A DNA stretch of 52,096 bases from Dehalococcoidia bacterium (GTDB lineage Bacteria > Chloroflexota > Dehalococcoidia > Dehalococcoidales > Fen-1064), in the NCBI GenBank assembly GCA_011171075.1, contig DUFD01000006.1, positions 1-52,096 on the forward strand, written 5' to 3'. Shown here piece after piece: positions 24,045 through 33,673 of the stretch (its first letter is position 1; each line of letters begins with the position of its first letter). The translations under genes were made by a program, and so were the position numbers. The notes under the pieces were generated by a model. That model had not been told where the DNA came from, searched no databases, and saw nothing but the letters and a program-made list of their open reading frames with translations.

Positions 24045-24056
24045 GAAGGCCGTGCT

Positions 24057-24368
24057 ATGAATATCAAGAAGAACGATAACGTCCTGATTGTAGCCGGTAA
24101 AGATAAGGGGAAAAAGGGCAGGGTACGGTTTGTCTACCCCAAGAAGAACCGGATACTGGTTGAAGGTGTTAACTTCATCAAGATGCATAGTCGGGCCAGG
24201 GCTCAGGTAAGACAGGCCGGTATTATAGAACGCGAAGCGCCCATTCATATATCGAACGCAATGCTCGTCTGTAGCCGGTGCAACCAGCCGGTAAGGGTCG
24301 GGTTTCGCAGGCTGGATGATGGCCGCAGGGTCCGTATCTGTCGCTCCTGTAGCGAGGTAATTGATTAG
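24057..24368 (+). CDS. rplX: 50S ribosomal protein L24
   Basis: The 103-residue assembly-initiator protein has the KOW motif (NVLIVAGKDKGKKGRV) and a C-terminal CxxC pair (CSRC and CRSC) forming a zinc ribbon, as in Gram-positive-type L24. Its stop abuts the rplE ATG. Confidence 0.98.
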   Translation: MNIKKNDNVLIVAGKDKGKKGRVRFVYPKKNRILVEGVNFIKMHSRARAQVRQAGIIEREAPIHISNAMLVCSRCNQPVRVGFRRLDDGRRVRICRSCSEVID

Positions 24369-24911
24369 ATGTCAGGATTAAAGGAAAAATATAAGGAAGA
24401 GGTTGTTCCCCGCCTGCTGGAGCTTGGTGGCTACCAGAACATAATGGAGGTGCCCAAGCTGGAAAAGGTGGTCGTTGGCATTGGTCTGGGTGAGGCAATC
24501 CAGAACGCCCGGGCGATGGAGGGCGCAGAAAGAGACCTGCCGGCTATTACCGGGCAGAAACCGATAATAACCCGTGCTAAGAAATCAATCGCTGCCTTTC
24601 GATTACGGGCCGGTATGGCAATCGGGATGAAGGTAACCCTACGGAAAGATCGCATGTACGATTTTATGGAACGCTTGATAAGTGTTGTCCTGCCCCGTAT
24701 CCGGGAGTTCCGTGGTGTCCCGCGGAACGCCTTTGACGGTCGTGGCAACTATACCCTGGGCCTCAGGGAGCAAACTCCCTTCCCCGAGATTGACTACGAT
24801 AAGATTGACAAGATTAGGGGGCTCCAGATTTCTATTGTAACGACTGCCAAGACGGATGAAGAGGGCAGGCAGCTTCTGGAGTTGCTCGGCATACCGTTTG
24901 CCAGGGATTGA
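24369..24911 (+). CDS. rplE: 50S ribosomal protein L5
   Basis: The 180-residue 5S rRNA-binding protein of the central protuberance. Standard segments: [35 protein letters not shown] and a closing IPFARD. Normal length, starts immediately after rplX. Confidence 0.98.
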   Translation: MSGLKEKYKEEVVPRLLELGGYQNIMEVPKLEKVVVGIGLGEAIQNARAMEGAERDLPAITGQKPIITRAKKSIAAFRLRAGMAIGMKVTLRKDRMYDFMERLISVVLPRIREFRGVPRNAFDGRGNYTLGLREQTPFPEIDYDKIDKIRGLQISIVTTAKTDEEGRQLLELLGIPFARD

Positions 24912-24921
24912 ATGGAGTTAG

Positions 24922-25107
24922 ATGGCTAAAAAATCGGAAATCGCCAAGTGGAAGCGACCACCGAAGTACAAGGTGCAGTATCACAACAGGTGTCAGGTGT
25001 GTGGACGACCTCGTGCTTATATACGTAAATTCGGTCTGTGTCGTATTTGCTTCCGAGAGATGGCCCTGGCCGGGAAAATTCCAGGGGTAAGGAAATCAAG
25101 CTGGTAA
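24922..25107 (+). CDS. rpsN: 30S ribosomal protein S14, zinc-binding type
   Basis: A 61-residue short S14 (type Z) with two CxxC knuckles, CQVC and CRIC, and the conserved [12 protein letters not shown]...[11 protein letters not shown] end. The zinc form is typical of Firmicutes, Chloroflexota and Thermus. No zinc-independent paralogue is visible in the window. Confidence 0.98.
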   Translation: MAKKSEIAKWKRPPKYKVQYHNRCQVCGRPRAYIRKFGLCRICFREMALAGKIPGVRKSSW

Positions 25108-25128
25108 GATGCGTCCGGAGGGATAAGG

Positions 25129-25527
25129 GTGACAGTTAATGATCCCATCGCCGATATGTTGACTCGAATACGTAATGCCGTCATGGTGAGGCATGACTCG
25201 GTAATGGTGCCTTCATCGAAGATGAAGCTGGCTATTGCCAATATTCTCAAGGAAGAGGGCTTTATTAACGATTACGAGGTGGTCCGTGGTAAGCCGCACC
25301 GGGAGATAAAAATTATTCTTAAATATCAGGACAGGAATGAGCCGGTCATTTCCGGACTGGAGCGGGTAAGTAAGCCGGGGCTGAGGGTATATGTCCAGAA
25401 GAAAGAAATTCCCCGCGTATACGGGGGGCTCGGGATTGCGATTCTGTCGACTCCTGACGGAGTGATGACCGGACAGCAGGCTTGGCGGCGGGGCGTTGGC
25501 GGCGAGTTACTATGCTACGTATGGTGA
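25129..25527 (+). CDS. rpsH: 30S ribosomal protein S8
   Basis: The 132-residue primary 16S rRNA binder starts at GTG 25129. Family N-terminus [14 protein letters not shown] and C-terminus GGELLCYVW are intact. In E. coli S8 is the spc operon repressor acting near rplE; no such site was recognised here. Confidence 0.98.
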   Translation: MTVNDPIADMLTRIRNAVMVRHDSVMVPSSKMKLAIANILKEEGFINDYEVVRGKPHREIKIILKYQDRNEPVISGLERVSKPGLRVYVQKKEIPRVYGGLGIAILSTPDGVMTGQQAWRRGVGGELLCYVW

Positions 25528-25545
25528 ATACCGGGAGTAATATCT

Positions 25546-26097
25546 ATGTCTAGAATAGGAAGGATGCCGATACCTGTACCCCAGGGTGTCTCGGTTGATA
25601 TAAATAACGGTGATGTTTCTGTTAAAGGGCCGAAGGGAGAGCTGCAGCGGCAGTTCAGTCCGGAGATGTCGATTGAACTGAAAGAGAATACGCTCACGGT
25701 ATCACGTCCCAGTGATGAACGTGAGCACCGTTCGTTGCACGGCCTGACACGGACCCTCCTTGCCAACATGGTGGAGGGAGTAACCAAAGGTTATGACAGG
25801 TATCTGGATATAGTGGGGGTCGGTTACAGGGTCGAACAGAGGGGAGAAAACCTGGTAATCAGTATCGGTTTTTCCCACACCGTTGAAGTGAAACCATTGC
25901 CGGGTGTTGCCCTGACTGCCGAAGGAAACAATCGCATTAGGGTCTCCGGGATTGATAAAGAAGCGGTCGGTGAGATGACTGCCAGAATCCGGGGAATCCG
26001 CCCGCCGGATGCCTATAAGGGAAAGGGTATCCGCTACAGTGGAGAGATTGTCCGTCTGAAAGCAGGTAAGGCTGGCAAAGCAATAGGGAGAGGGTAA
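25546..26097 (+). CDS. rplF: 50S ribosomal protein L6
   Basis: The 183-residue protein near the GTPase centre consists of two duplicated domains. Start MSRIGRMPIPVPQGV and the signature RPPDAYKGKGIRYSGE near the C-terminus. Length is normal and its stop abuts rplR. Confidence 0.98.
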   Translation: MSRIGRMPIPVPQGVSVDINNGDVSVKGPKGELQRQFSPEMSIELKENTLTVSRPSDEREHRSLHGLTRTLLANMVEGVTKGYDRYLDIVGVGYRVEQRGENLVISIGFSHTVEVKPLPGVALTAEGNNRIRVSGIDKEAVGEMTARIRGIRPPDAYKGKGIRYSGEIVRLKAGKAGKAIGRG

Positions 26098-26463
26098 GTG
26101 GCCAAGGAACACCGAAGAGTTGCCCGTATCCGGCGACACGCCCGGGTCAGGGCCAGAGTGCATGGCACTGGCACCAGGCCACGTTTCTGCGTTTTTCGCA
26201 GCCTGAACCACATCTATGTTCAGGTTATTGATGACACTATCGGTCATACCCTAGCAGCGGCATCCACCCTTGATACGGAGATAACGGCCGAGATGGACGG
26301 CAAGAATAAAACGGGCAAGTCCGAGCTTGTCGGTACACTGATAGCAAAGCGGGCGCTTGCCAAGGGGGTAACCCAGGTGGCCTTTGACCGCGGCGGTTTC
26401 AAGTACCACGGCCGAATTAAGGCGCTGGCGGAGGCCGCTCGTAAGCAGGGACTGAAGTTCTGA
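26098..26463 (+). CDS. rplR: 50S ribosomal protein L18
   Basis: The 121-residue 5S rRNA-binding protein starts at GTG directly after the rplF stop. Conserved [25 protein letters not shown] and [20 protein letters not shown]. No anomalies. Confidence 0.98.
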   Translation: MAKEHRRVARIRRHARVRARVHGTGTRPRFCVFRSLNHIYVQVIDDTIGHTLAAASTLDTEITAEMDGKNKTGKSELVGTLIAKRALAKGVTQVAFDRGGFKYHGRIKALAEAARKQGLKF

Positions 26464-26485
26464 AGGGGATAGTTCTGAGTAGACT

Positions 26486-27007
26486 ATGGTAGTACTAAGT
26501 AAAATAGACCCGACCGACCTGGTATTAACTGACAAGTTGATTTATATCAACCGCGTTGCCAAGGTGGTGAAGGGGGGTAAACGCCTCAGCTTCAGCGCCC
26601 TGACGGTAGCCGGTGACGGTCAGGGGCATGTCGGCGTCGGCGTGGGTAAGGCGAACGAGGTACCGCTGGCAATCAATAAGGCCAATGCGGTTGCCAGAAA
26701 GAACCTTGTCAGGGTCAACCTGGCAGGTTCGACCATCCCTCATGAAATAACGGTTAAATACGGGGCAGCCCAGGTCATGCTGAAGCCGGCAGCACCGGGT
26801 ACCGGTATCATTGCCGGGGGTAGCGTTCGCGCTGTGCTTGAGGTCGTCGGAGTCAAGGATATCCTGACGAAGTCGCTGGGAAGTGCCAATAAAGCCAATG
26901 TGGCTAGGGCGACTGTTCTCGCCCTTAGTAAATTGCGGGACCCGGCCAGGGAGGTGGCGAAGCGAAAGGGACTGTCTGAGCCCGAGGAGGCTGAAGACAG
27001 TGTCTAA
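26486..27007 (+). CDS. rpsE: 30S ribosomal protein S5
   Basis: The 173-residue protein at the mRNA channel. The dsRBD-like N-domain ([24 protein letters not shown]) and the [13 protein letters not shown]-domain are standard. The extreme C-terminus is mildly acidic ([10 protein letters not shown]), echoing the acidic tails of S3, S17 and RpoA. Overlaps rpmD by eight bases. Confidence 0.98.
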   Translation: MVVLSKIDPTDLVLTDKLIYINRVAKVVKGGKRLSFSALTVAGDGQGHVGVGVGKANEVPLAINKANAVARKNLVRVNLAGSTIPHEITVKYGAAQVMLKPAAPGTGIIAGGSVRAVLEVVGVKDILTKSLGSANKANVARATVLALSKLRDPAREVAKRKGLSEPEEAEDSV

Positions 27008-27182
27008 ACTGAAGGTTACCCTGGTCAAGAGTGGCATTGGCTACAGTCAGGACCAGAAGCGGACTTTAAGGGCTCTCGGCTTCCGGCGGCTTAACCAGAG
27101 CGTTGTGCACGAAGACTCCGGCCCGGTTCGCGGCATGATTATAAAGGTAAGACATTTACTCAAGGTGGAGGAAGTAGAGTGA
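27000..27182 (+). CDS. rpmD: 50S ribosomal protein L30
   Basis: A 60-residue protein starting at GTG 27000 inside the end of rpsE, with GGAGG ten bases upstream. Family sequence [14 protein letters not shown]...[14 protein letters not shown] longer in-frame start at 26883 would only read rpsE in another frame. Overlaps rplO by four bases. Confidence 0.95.
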   Translation: MSKLKVTLVKSGIGYSQDQKRTLRALGFRRLNQSVVHEDSGPVRGMIIKVRHLLKVEEVE

Positions 27183-27643
27183 AACTGGATGCACTTTCTC
27201 CGGCACCAGGTTCGCGGAAGGCCAGAAAGCGAGTCGGTCGGGGAAATGGCAGCGGGCACGGTACCTATTCGGGGCGGGGTTCAAAAGGTCAAAAATCCCG
27301 CGCCGGACATCGGATGATACCTGGCTTTGAGGGCGGGCAATTGCGACTCGTCGAGCGCCTGCCCAGCAAACGCGGTTTCACCAATATCTTCCGAACCGAA
27401 TACTGTATCGTGCACCTGTCAGAGCTGGCTTCATTTGAGGCGGACAGTGAAATCGACCCGCAGAAGCTATTGGCTGCCGGGATAATTAAATCGTTACGTA
27501 AGCCAATCAAGATACTGGCCGATGGTGATATCAGCCATCCGCTTACGGTAAAGGCTCACAAGTTCTCGGCTACCGCTAGGGCAAAGATTGAGGCGGCAGG
27601 AGGCAAAGCAGAGGAGGTGGTAAATGCGGCCGCGACAGACTAG
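27179..27643 (+). CDS. rplO: 50S ribosomal protein L15
   Basis: The 154-residue late-assembly protein starts at GTG 27179. The Gly/Arg-rich N-terminal arm ([20 protein letters not shown]) is standard, and the globular C-domain is complete. secY starts within its last codons. Confidence 0.97.
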   Translation: MKLDALSPAPGSRKARKRVGRGNGSGHGTYSGRGSKGQKSRAGHRMIPGFEGGQLRLVERLPSKRGFTNIFRTEYCIVHLSELASFEADSEIDPQKLLAAGIIKSLRKPIKILADGDISHPLTVKAHKFSATARAKIEAAGGKAEEVVNAAATD

Positions 27644-28946
27644 GCCTCGTTTGCTTCAGGCGATGATTGACTCGTTTCGCCTGCCTGACCTGAGGCGGCG
27701 GCTCCTATTCACGTTTGCCATGCTGGTCGTCTTCCGCTTCGTAGCTCACGTACCTCTCCCCGGAGTGGACCCGGAGGCCTTAAAGAGCATATTCGAGAGC
27801 AACGCCATGCTGGGCTTTCTGGACATGTTCAGCGGCGGCGCCATGAAGAACTTCAGCGTGGCGGCAATGGGGGTATATCCCTATATCACGGCGACAATCA
27901 TCATGCAGCTGATGACGCCGGTTATTCCACGCTTACAGATGCTGTCCCAGGAGGGGGAGGCCGGGCGGAACAAGATTAACCGGATAAGCCACTGGCTAAC
28001 AATTCCCCTGGCAGGCATCGCTGGTTACGCACAACTGAAACTTCTGGAGAGCCAGGGTGCGATTGAAGGAGCCAGTGGACTACCACTAGTGGCCATGATA
28101 ATCTCAATCATCGCCGGTACGGTCTTCCTCGTCTGGCTCGGCGAGCAGATAACGGAGTACGGTATAGGTAACGGTATATCGATAATTATCTTCGGTGGTA
28201 TCGTGGCCGGATACTGGGAGACATTCGGACAGGGCTTGTTGACAGGGCAGCAGGGACAGACCATGGGGCTGGTAGCCTTTGGCCTTATTATGCTGGCTAC
28301 CGTGGTGCTGATTGTCATCTTCACTGAGGCGCATCGGCGGATACCGGTACAGTATGCCCGCACCACTTTTCGTGGCGGCCGCATGTACCGGCAGTCCGGG
28401 GGGACACATATCCCGCTACGGGTAAACAGCGCGGGGATGATTCCCCTTATCCTTGCGATGTCACTGGTTATCTTTCCTGGTATGATTGCCAGTTATTTTA
28501 TGGCTCCGAGCGGGCAGCCTGAGAACTTTGCCAATCATATCTACAATATCTTTAGTGCAGGTGCGCCGTTGCCGGAGGGCCTGATATATTGGGGATTGTT
28601 CTTCGGGCTGGTGTTATTTTTCGCCTTCTTCTACACGATGGTCATGTTCCAGCAGCAGGACCTTCCGGGCACCTTGCAGCGGCAGGGAGGTTTTATCCCC
28701 GGGATTCGGCCGGGGAAGAATACGTCCGCCTACCTTAACCATGTTATCTATCGCATCACCACGGCCGGGGCACTTTTCCTGGGCCTGGTGGCTATTATAC
28801 CGTTCCTCGCCAGGACAATCACCGATGTCCAGACGATACAGCTGAGCAGCATGGGGCTGCTGATTGTGGTCGGTGTCGTGCTGGACACAATGAAACAGAT
28901 GGAAGCACAGCTGACAATGAGACGCTACGAGGGCTTTATCAAATAG
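27624..28946 (+). CDS. secY: preprotein translocase subunit SecY
   Basis: The 440-residue core of the Sec channel in the cytoplasmic membrane, with ten predicted transmembrane helices. Recognisable are the plug region after TM1 (PLGVDP-like PLPGVDPEAL), SQEGEAGRNKINRISHWLT, and the cytoplasmic loop RRIPVQYARTTFRGGRMYRQSGG with the SecA/ribosome-contact arginines. I keep ATG 27624, which has a strong GAGGAGG seven bases upstream and overlaps rplO by 20 bases; an internal ATG at 27663 is the shorter alternative closer to the usual N-terminus. Confidence 0.96.
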   Translation: MRPRQTRPRLLQAMIDSFRLPDLRRRLLFTFAMLVVFRFVAHVPLPGVDPEALKSIFESNAMLGFLDMFSGGAMKNFSVAAMGVYPYITATIIMQLMTPVIPRLQMLSQEGEAGRNKINRISHWLTIPLAGIAGYAQLKLLESQGAIEGASGLPLVAMIISIIAGTVFLVWLGEQITEYGIGNGISIIIFGGIVAGYWETFGQGLLTGQQGQTMGLVAFGLIMLATVVLIVIFTEAHRRIPVQYARTTFRGGRMYRQSGGTHIPLRVNSAGMIPLILAMSLVIFPGMIASYFMAPSGQPENFANHIYNIFSAGAPLPEGLIYWGLFFGLVLFFAFFYTMVMFQQQDLPGTLQRQGGFIPGIRPGKNTSAYLNHVIYRITTAGALFLGLVAIIPFLARTITDVQTIQLSSMGLLIVVGVVLDTMKQMEAQLTMRRYEGFIK

Positions 28947-28952
28947 GAGCAG

Positions 28953-29621
28953 ATGTTGTATATTGTCTTTCTCGGTGCCCCCGGAGCGGGCAAGGGAACG
29001 CAGGCCGCGACTGTAGCGGTGGAGCTTAATCTGGTGCATATCGCCACTGGTGATATGTTTCGAGAAGCGCAGAAGCAGGAAACAGAGCTGGCGAAGCAGG
29101 CCAGGTTCTATATGGAGAAGGGGGAGCTAGTCCCCGATGAGATTACGATACAGATGGTGCTGGAGCGGATTGCCGCTCCGGACTGTGAGAATGGCGTGAT
29201 ATTTGACGGTTTCCCCCGCACGCTAAAACAGGCTGAGGCACTCGATGAAGCCCTGGAGAAGCAGGGTAAGATGATAGATAGTGTGGTTTACATAAAGGTA
29301 TCCGAGGCCGAACTGGTGGAGCGGCTCGGGGGGCGCTGGATTTGCCGCCAGTGCCAGGCTCCGTATCACATGGTGAATTCGCCACCCCGGACGCCAGGGA
29401 AGTGTGACCGATGCGGTGGTGAGCTCTACCAGCGTCCTGATGATACGCCAGAGACGGTCAGAGAGAGGCTACGTGTCTATTTCGCGGAGACGGCGCCCTT
29501 GATTGACTACTATAACCGGGCAGGTAAACTGCTCGAAGTAGGCGGAGAGGGTAGTGTTGACGATGTCAGGGAGCGGATATTGGTAACACTGGATAAGGAG
29601 TCTGTTGGACAGCGGGAATAG
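28953..29621 (+). CDS. adk: adenylate kinase, zinc-LID form
   Basis: The 222-residue enzyme interconverts AMP, ADP and ATP. P-loop GAPGAGKGT (8-16), AMP-binding TGDMFR and FDGFPRTLKQAE, and a long LID with CRQC and CDRC, the four-cysteine zinc site of Gram-positive-type enzymes. It follows secY as in most spc clusters. Confidence 0.98.
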   Translation: MLYIVFLGAPGAGKGTQAATVAVELNLVHIATGDMFREAQKQETELAKQARFYMEKGELVPDEITIQMVLERIAAPDCENGVIFDGFPRTLKQAEALDEALEKQGKMIDSVVYIKVSEAELVERLGGRWICRQCQAPYHMVNSPPRTPGKCDRCGGELYQRPDDTPETVRERLRVYFAETAPLIDYYNRAGKLLEVGGEGSVDDVRERILVTLDKESVGQRE

Positions 29622-29623
29622 GG

Positions 29624-30391
29624 ATGAGTATTATTATCAAGTCTGACCATGAGATTGAGCTGATGCGTCAGGCGGGCAGGATTGTAGCAACGGTTCTGGA
29701 GGTGCTGAGGGAACGAGTGAGACCGGGGATGACTACCGCAGAGTTGGATGTGATTGCTGCCGAAGAGGCACAAAAACTGGGTGGTCGGCCCTCGTTTAAG
29801 GGTTATCGAGGATTTCCCGGCAATCTTTGTGTATCGGTCAATGATGAAATTGTTCATGGTATCCCGGGGAAAAGGGTGCTGCGCGAGGGCGACATCGTCT
29901 CGCTGGATTTCGGGATAATCCATAAGGAGTTTCAGGGCGATGCTGCGATTACGGTGGGCGTGGGTAACGTCAGCCCTGAAGCAAAAAAGCTTATGGAAAC
30001 CACTGAGGGTGCTCTGAAAGCCGGTATAGCGGCGGCCCGTCCCGGAGCGAGGCTGGGAGATATATCGGCGGCGATTGAGCAATACGCGGAATCGAGGGGG
30101 TACTCGGTGGTGCGTGAGTACACCGGACACGGTATCGGCCGGAATATGCACGAGGATCCGCAGGTGCCTAACTGCACCACACCAGCGTTCGGGCTCATGC
30201 CTGGCACCGGACCGGAGCTGAAGAAAGGGATGACGCTGGCCCTTGAGCCGATGGTAAACATTGGTGACTGGGCAACGAAACGGGATGACGATAACTGGAC
30301 AGTGCGTACCAGGGACGGCAGTCTTTCGGCGCACTTTGAGGATACTATTGCCATCGCAGATGGCGAACCCGAGGTCCTGACCAGGGTGTAA
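29624..30391 (+). CDS. map: methionine aminopeptidase, type I
   Basis: The 255-residue dimetal enzyme removes the initiator Met. The five metal ligands lie in the expected segments: Asp in SLDFGI, Asp in GDAAIT, His in GHGIGRNMHEDP, Glu in LALEPMVN and Glu in FEDTI. It starts two bases after the adk stop. Confidence 0.98.
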   Translation: MSIIIKSDHEIELMRQAGRIVATVLEVLRERVRPGMTTAELDVIAAEEAQKLGGRPSFKGYRGFPGNLCVSVNDEIVHGIPGKRVLREGDIVSLDFGIIHKEFQGDAAITVGVGNVSPEAKKLMETTEGALKAGIAAARPGARLGDISAAIEQYAESRGYSVVREYTGHGIGRNMHEDPQVPNCTTPAFGLMPGTGPELKKGMTLALEPMVNIGDWATKRDDDNWTVRTRDGSLSAHFEDTIAIADGEPEVLTRV

Positions 30392-30400
30392 AAGAAATTT

Positions 30401-30619
30401 ATGGCTAAAAAGGAAAGTATAGAGGTAGAGGGGGTTGTAACTGAAGCATTGCCGAACGCCATGTTTCGGGTCGAGTTACCGAACGGGCACCAGGTACTGG
30501 CCCATATCTCGGGCAGAATCAGGGTGCACTATATCAGAATCCTGCCCGGCGACAGGGTCTTGATTGAGCTTTCCCCCTATGACCTGAGTCGGGGCCGGAT
30601 TACCTACCGGTTCAAGTAA
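30401..30619 (+). CDS. infA: translation initiation factor IF-1
   Basis: A 72-residue single OB-fold protein ([30 protein letters not shown]...) that blocks the A site during initiation. Full length, with ending GRITYRFK. Confidence 0.98.
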   Translation: MAKKESIEVEGVVTEALPNAMFRVELPNGHQVLAHISGRIRVHYIRILPGDRVLIELSPYDLSRGRITYRFK

Positions 30620-30631
30620 GAGGAAAACAAT

Positions 30632-30745
30632 ATGAAAGTAAGAGCTTCCGTTAAAGTCAGGTGCGAAAAGTGCAAGATAATAAGGCGGCGTGGAGTAGTA
30701 CGGGTTATTTGCTCCAAGCCCAGTCATAAGCAGAGGCAGGGCTAG
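30632..30745 (+). CDS. rpmJ: 50S ribosomal protein L36
   Basis: A 37-residue protein, [15 protein letters not shown]... with zinc ligands CEKC and the C-terminal Cys and His in [20 protein letters not shown] precedes the ATG. It lies in the standard slot between infA and rpsM. Confidence 0.97.
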   Translation: MKVRASVKVRCEKCKIIRRRGVVRVICSKPSHKQRQG

Positions 30746-30772
30746 TATTTTACTGCTAGAGGAGGTGGTCTG

Positions 30773-31162
30773 ATGCCACGTATCGCTGGGGTAGATATAC
30801 CGAGGGACAAGCAAATCTGGGTATCATTGCAATACATACACGGGATTGGTCCGGCACTGAGTCGTAGGGTGCTGGAGTCTACCAGCGTTCATGCTGAGAC
30901 CAGAGCAGATGACCTCACCGAGGACGAGGTTAACAGGCTCCGGGAGTACATTGACCGTGAGTTCGTGGTTGAGGGTGAGCTTAGAAAGGAGACCTCTTTT
31001 AACATCAAGCGCCTGACGGAAATAGGTAGCTACCGGGGCCACAGGCACCGCTATAATCTGCCGACCAGGGGACAACGGACCCGCACCAATGCCCGTACTC
31101 ACCGCGGTGCACCGAAGACTGTTGCCGGTAGGGGCAAGAAACGCGGTGCTACCAAGAAGTAA
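30773..31162 (+). CDS. rpsM: 30S ribosomal protein S13
   Basis: The 129-residue head protein that touches the P-site tRNA and forms bridges to the large subunit. Starts [19 protein letters not shown]; the basic tail [15 protein letters not shown] is intact. GAGGAGG lies before the ATG. First gene of the alpha segment. Confidence 0.98.
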   Translation: MPRIAGVDIPRDKQIWVSLQYIHGIGPALSRRVLESTSVHAETRADDLTEDEVNRLREYIDREFVVEGELRKETSFNIKRLTEIGSYRGHRHRYNLPTRGQRTRTNARTHRGAPKTVAGRGKKRGATKK

Positions 31163-31190
31163 CACCATTTAGCTGAGACAGGAGGACAGG

Positions 31191-31583
31191 ATGCCAGCAA
31201 AGAAACGGACCAGGGCGAGGAGGAGAGAACGCAGGATTGTGCCTGCGGGAAGGGCATATATCCAGTCTACCTTCAATAATACCCTGGTAACCCTGACAGA
31301 CCCGGAGGGGAATGTCATTACCTGGGGAAGCTCGGGGACTGCCGGATTTAAGGGCTCGCGGAAGGGTACCCCTTACGCTGCCCAGTTAGCCGCCCAGGAT
31401 GCAGCACGGAAGGGTATTGCCCAGGGCTTGCGTCAGGTGGATGTTTTCGTTAAAGGGCCGGGCAGCGGGCGTGAGGCGGCCATTCGTGCCCTCCAGAGTT
31501 CCGGTTTGAATATTACCAGTATCAGGGATGTAACACCAATCCCGCATAACGGGTGTCGACCACCCAAAAAGAGGCGGGTATAG
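31191..31583 (+). CDS. rpsK: 30S ribosomal protein S11
   Basis: The 130-residue platform protein near the E-site. Signature [17 protein letters not shown] and the [13 protein letters not shown] end are standard. AGGAGG precedes ATG 31191. Confidence 0.98.
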   Translation: MPAKKRTRARRRERRIVPAGRAYIQSTFNNTLVTLTDPEGNVITWGSSGTAGFKGSRKGTPYAAQLAAQDAARKGIAQGLRQVDVFVKGPGSGREAAIRALQSSGLNITSIRDVTPIPHNGCRPPKKRRV

Positions 31584-31591
31584 GATAGAAA

Positions 31592-32215
31592 ATGGCGAGA
31601 TATACTGGTTCGGTCTGTCATCTGTGTCGCCGGTGCGGTGATAAGCTGATGCTTAAGGGTAGCCGTTGCTATACGCAGAAATGTGCTATGGAGAGACGGC
31701 GGCGGCCCATGAGGACGCGTTTCCGTCGTCGCCGGGTCTCCGACCGCGGTCTGCAGCTTGCGGAGAAGCAGAAGGCCCGTTATACCTATGGCGTGCTCGA
31801 GAAGCAGTTCCGTAGGACCTTCGCGCAGGCCGAACGGCAGCCGGGTGTTACCGGTGACAACCTAATAGCGTTACTGGAACGAAGACTGGACAATGTGGTC
31901 TACCGCCTCGGGTTTGCCGATTCTAGGAACCAGGCCCGCCAGATTGTTCTGCACGGCCATATCGTTTTGAGCGGTCGCCGGACGAATATCCCGTCCTGTC
32001 TGGTGAAGGAAGGCGATACCATCTCATGGCGGGAAGGCAGTAGTAAAACCGAGTATTATAAACGGGTTGTTGAGGAAATTAAATCGAGAGATGTCCCGAG
32101 CTGGCTCGGACTTGATAGAGATAACCTAGTCGGACAGGTCATATCCACGCCGACGCCGGAAGATGCCGGGGCCAAGTTCGAGGGACAGAGTATCGTTGAG
32201 TACTACTCACGATAA
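31592..32215 (+). CDS. rpsD: 30S ribosomal protein S4, zinc form
   Basis: The 207-residue primary assembly protein. The N-terminal cysteine set (CHLCRRC, then C and C in SRCYTQKC) is the zinc-binding C-plus form, followed by the S4 RNA-binding domain (LERRLDNVVYRLGFA). No second rpsD is seen in the window. Confidence 0.98.
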   Translation: MARYTGSVCHLCRRCGDKLMLKGSRCYTQKCAMERRRRPMRTRFRRRRVSDRGLQLAEKQKARYTYGVLEKQFRRTFAQAERQPGVTGDNLIALLERRLDNVVYRLGFADSRNQARQIVLHGHIVLSGRRTNIPSCLVKEGDTISWREGSSKTEYYKRVVEEIKSRDVPSWLGLDRDNLVGQVISTPTPEDAGAKFEGQSIVEYYSR

Positions 32216-32216
32216 A

Positions 32217-32241
32217 ATCGCGTAAAATCGCGATAAGGAGG
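32217..32241 (+). promoter_or_regulatory. hairpin abutting the rpoA Shine-Dalgarno
   Basis: ATCGCG (32217-32222) and CGCGAT (32229-32234) form a six-base-pair stem, immediately followed by AAGGAGG (32235-32241), the ribosome binding site of rpoA. The local direct repeat TAAAATCGCG also allows slippage. It may tune rpoA translation. Confidence 0.35.
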
Positions 32242-32248
32242 TAGGAGT

Positions 32249-33304
32249 TTGTCTCTGCCGACAATACCACAAATAGAGTGCGTCGAAACCAGAGATAACT
32301 ACGGCCGCTTCGTGGCCGAACCACTGGAAAAGGGTTTTGGCATGACCCTGGGCAATGCCCTTAGGAGAGTACTCCTTGGTCACCTGCCGGGAGCAGCCGT
32401 AACCCGGGTAAGGATTGACGGTATTCAGCACGAGTTCTCTCCCATCCCTCATGTCAGTGAGGACGTTATCGAGTTTCTCCTCAATGTGAAGGCGATACGG
32501 CTGAAGCCAATAACTGACCGACCCGGCAGGTTAATCCTGGATGTGGCGGGTGAGGGACGTATCTGTGCCGCCGATATCAATCCTTCGTCCGACTTCGAGG
32601 TTGCTAATCCGGAGCTCTATCTGGCTACTATGAACTCTCCGGAAGCCAGACTTTTCGTCGAGTTTGATGTAGAGATAGGCGAGGGCTACGCGGAGGCGGA
32701 GTCCAGTGATAACCTGGCGCTGGGAGTAATACCGGTGGACGCTATCTTTACACCGGTGCGGAAGGTCAATTACACCATCGAGCCGTTGCAGGTTGGAGAA
32801 GAAACTAAGCATGAGCGGTTGAACCTTGAGATATGGACCGATAGAACAATCGAGCCGGGTGAGGCAATGACCAAGAGTGCCAGTATTCTAATCAGTATGC
32901 TGAATGCATTCGTCAACTATGGCACTACTGTGCAGGTCGAGGCGGAAAAGGAGTATGCCGAACTGGCCATGTCCGAAGAGCAGTACAACATGCCCGTTGA
33001 ACAGCTTGCCCTGTCCGTGCGGACGATGAATTGTCTGCGACGCGGTAACATCAGTACGGTTGGTGAGCTGATAAGCCGGGGCGAGAAGGGACTCCTGGCG
33101 CTGCGGAATTTCGGGCAGAAGTCGAAACAGGAGATTGAAGAACGGCTTAATGAGCTTGGGCTATCTCTTCATCCTGTAACGGAGGATCAAGAGGAACCGG
33201 CTGACGAAGATGCCGAGGATATGATGGCGGTTGCTACCGAGGCCAAGGCTGCCGTGACTGAAGCAGCAGCCGAACAGGACGAGAGTCCTGAAGAGGAGCA
33301 ATAA
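32249..33304 (+). CDS. rpoA: RNA polymerase subunit alpha with acidic C-terminal tail
   Basis: The 351-residue alpha subunit starts at TTG 32249 with AAGGAGG seven bases upstream. N-domain: RFVAEPLEKGFGMTLGNALRRVLLG dimerisation segment. The C-terminal domain contains LSVRTMNCLRRGNISTVGEL and LRNFGQKSKQEIEERL, the DNA- and activator-binding helices. A ~35-residue acidic tail (EDQEEPADEDAEDMMA... to SPEEEQ) extends beyond the normal end. As in most bacteria it follows rpsD. Confidence 0.98.
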   Translation: MSLPTIPQIECVETRDNYGRFVAEPLEKGFGMTLGNALRRVLLGHLPGAAVTRVRIDGIQHEFSPIPHVSEDVIEFLLNVKAIRLKPITDRPGRLILDVAGEGRICAADINPSSDFEVANPELYLATMNSPEARLFVEFDVEIGEGYAEAESSDNLALGVIPVDAIFTPVRKVNYTIEPLQVGEETKHERLNLEIWTDRTIEPGEAMTKSASILISMLNAFVNYGTTVQVEAEKEYAELAMSEEQYNMPVEQLALSVRTMNCLRRGNISTVGELISRGEKGLLALRNFGQKSKQEIEERLNELGLSLHPVTEDQEEPADEDAEDMMAVATEAKAAVTEAAAEQDESPEEEQ

Positions 33305-33319
33305 GAGTAGGTATATATC

Positions 33320-33673
33320 ATGGGACACAGAATATCCGGTAGGAAACTGGCGAGGTCTTCGGGTTACCGAAGGGCATTGCAGCGCAACCTGGTGACCGAC
33401 CTCCTGGATTATGAGAAGATAACGACTACCGAAGCCAGGGCGAGGCAGGTCCGGCCTCTGGCAGAGAAGATGGTCACGCTGGGTAAGGAGGGTAGTCTGC
33501 ACTCCCGTCGTCAGGCACTGGCGTTCATTTTCAGCAAGAAGGTTGCCGATAAATTATTCGATGAGCTGGCAACACGGTATGCAGAACGCTCCGGTGGTTA
33601 TACCCGGATAATTAAGCTGGGGCCGAGACAGGGTGACGGGGCGGTGATGGTACAGCTTGAGCTGGTGAAATGA
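33320..33673 (+). CDS. rplQ: 50S ribosomal protein L17
   Basis: A 117-residue protein, [29 protein letters not shown]..., of normal length. The stop overlaps the truA start (ATGA). Confidence 0.98.
   Translation: MGHRISGRKLARSSGYRRALQRNLVTDLLDYEKITTTEARARQVRPLAEKMVTLGKEGSLHSRRQALAFIFSKKVADKLFDELATRYAERSGGYTRIIKLGPRQGDGAVMVQLELVK

Noticed and set aside
27624-27663. Shorter secY start at 27663
   Set aside because: Its ribosome binding site is poor and too close, while 27624 has a strong GAGGAGG; kept only as an alternative.
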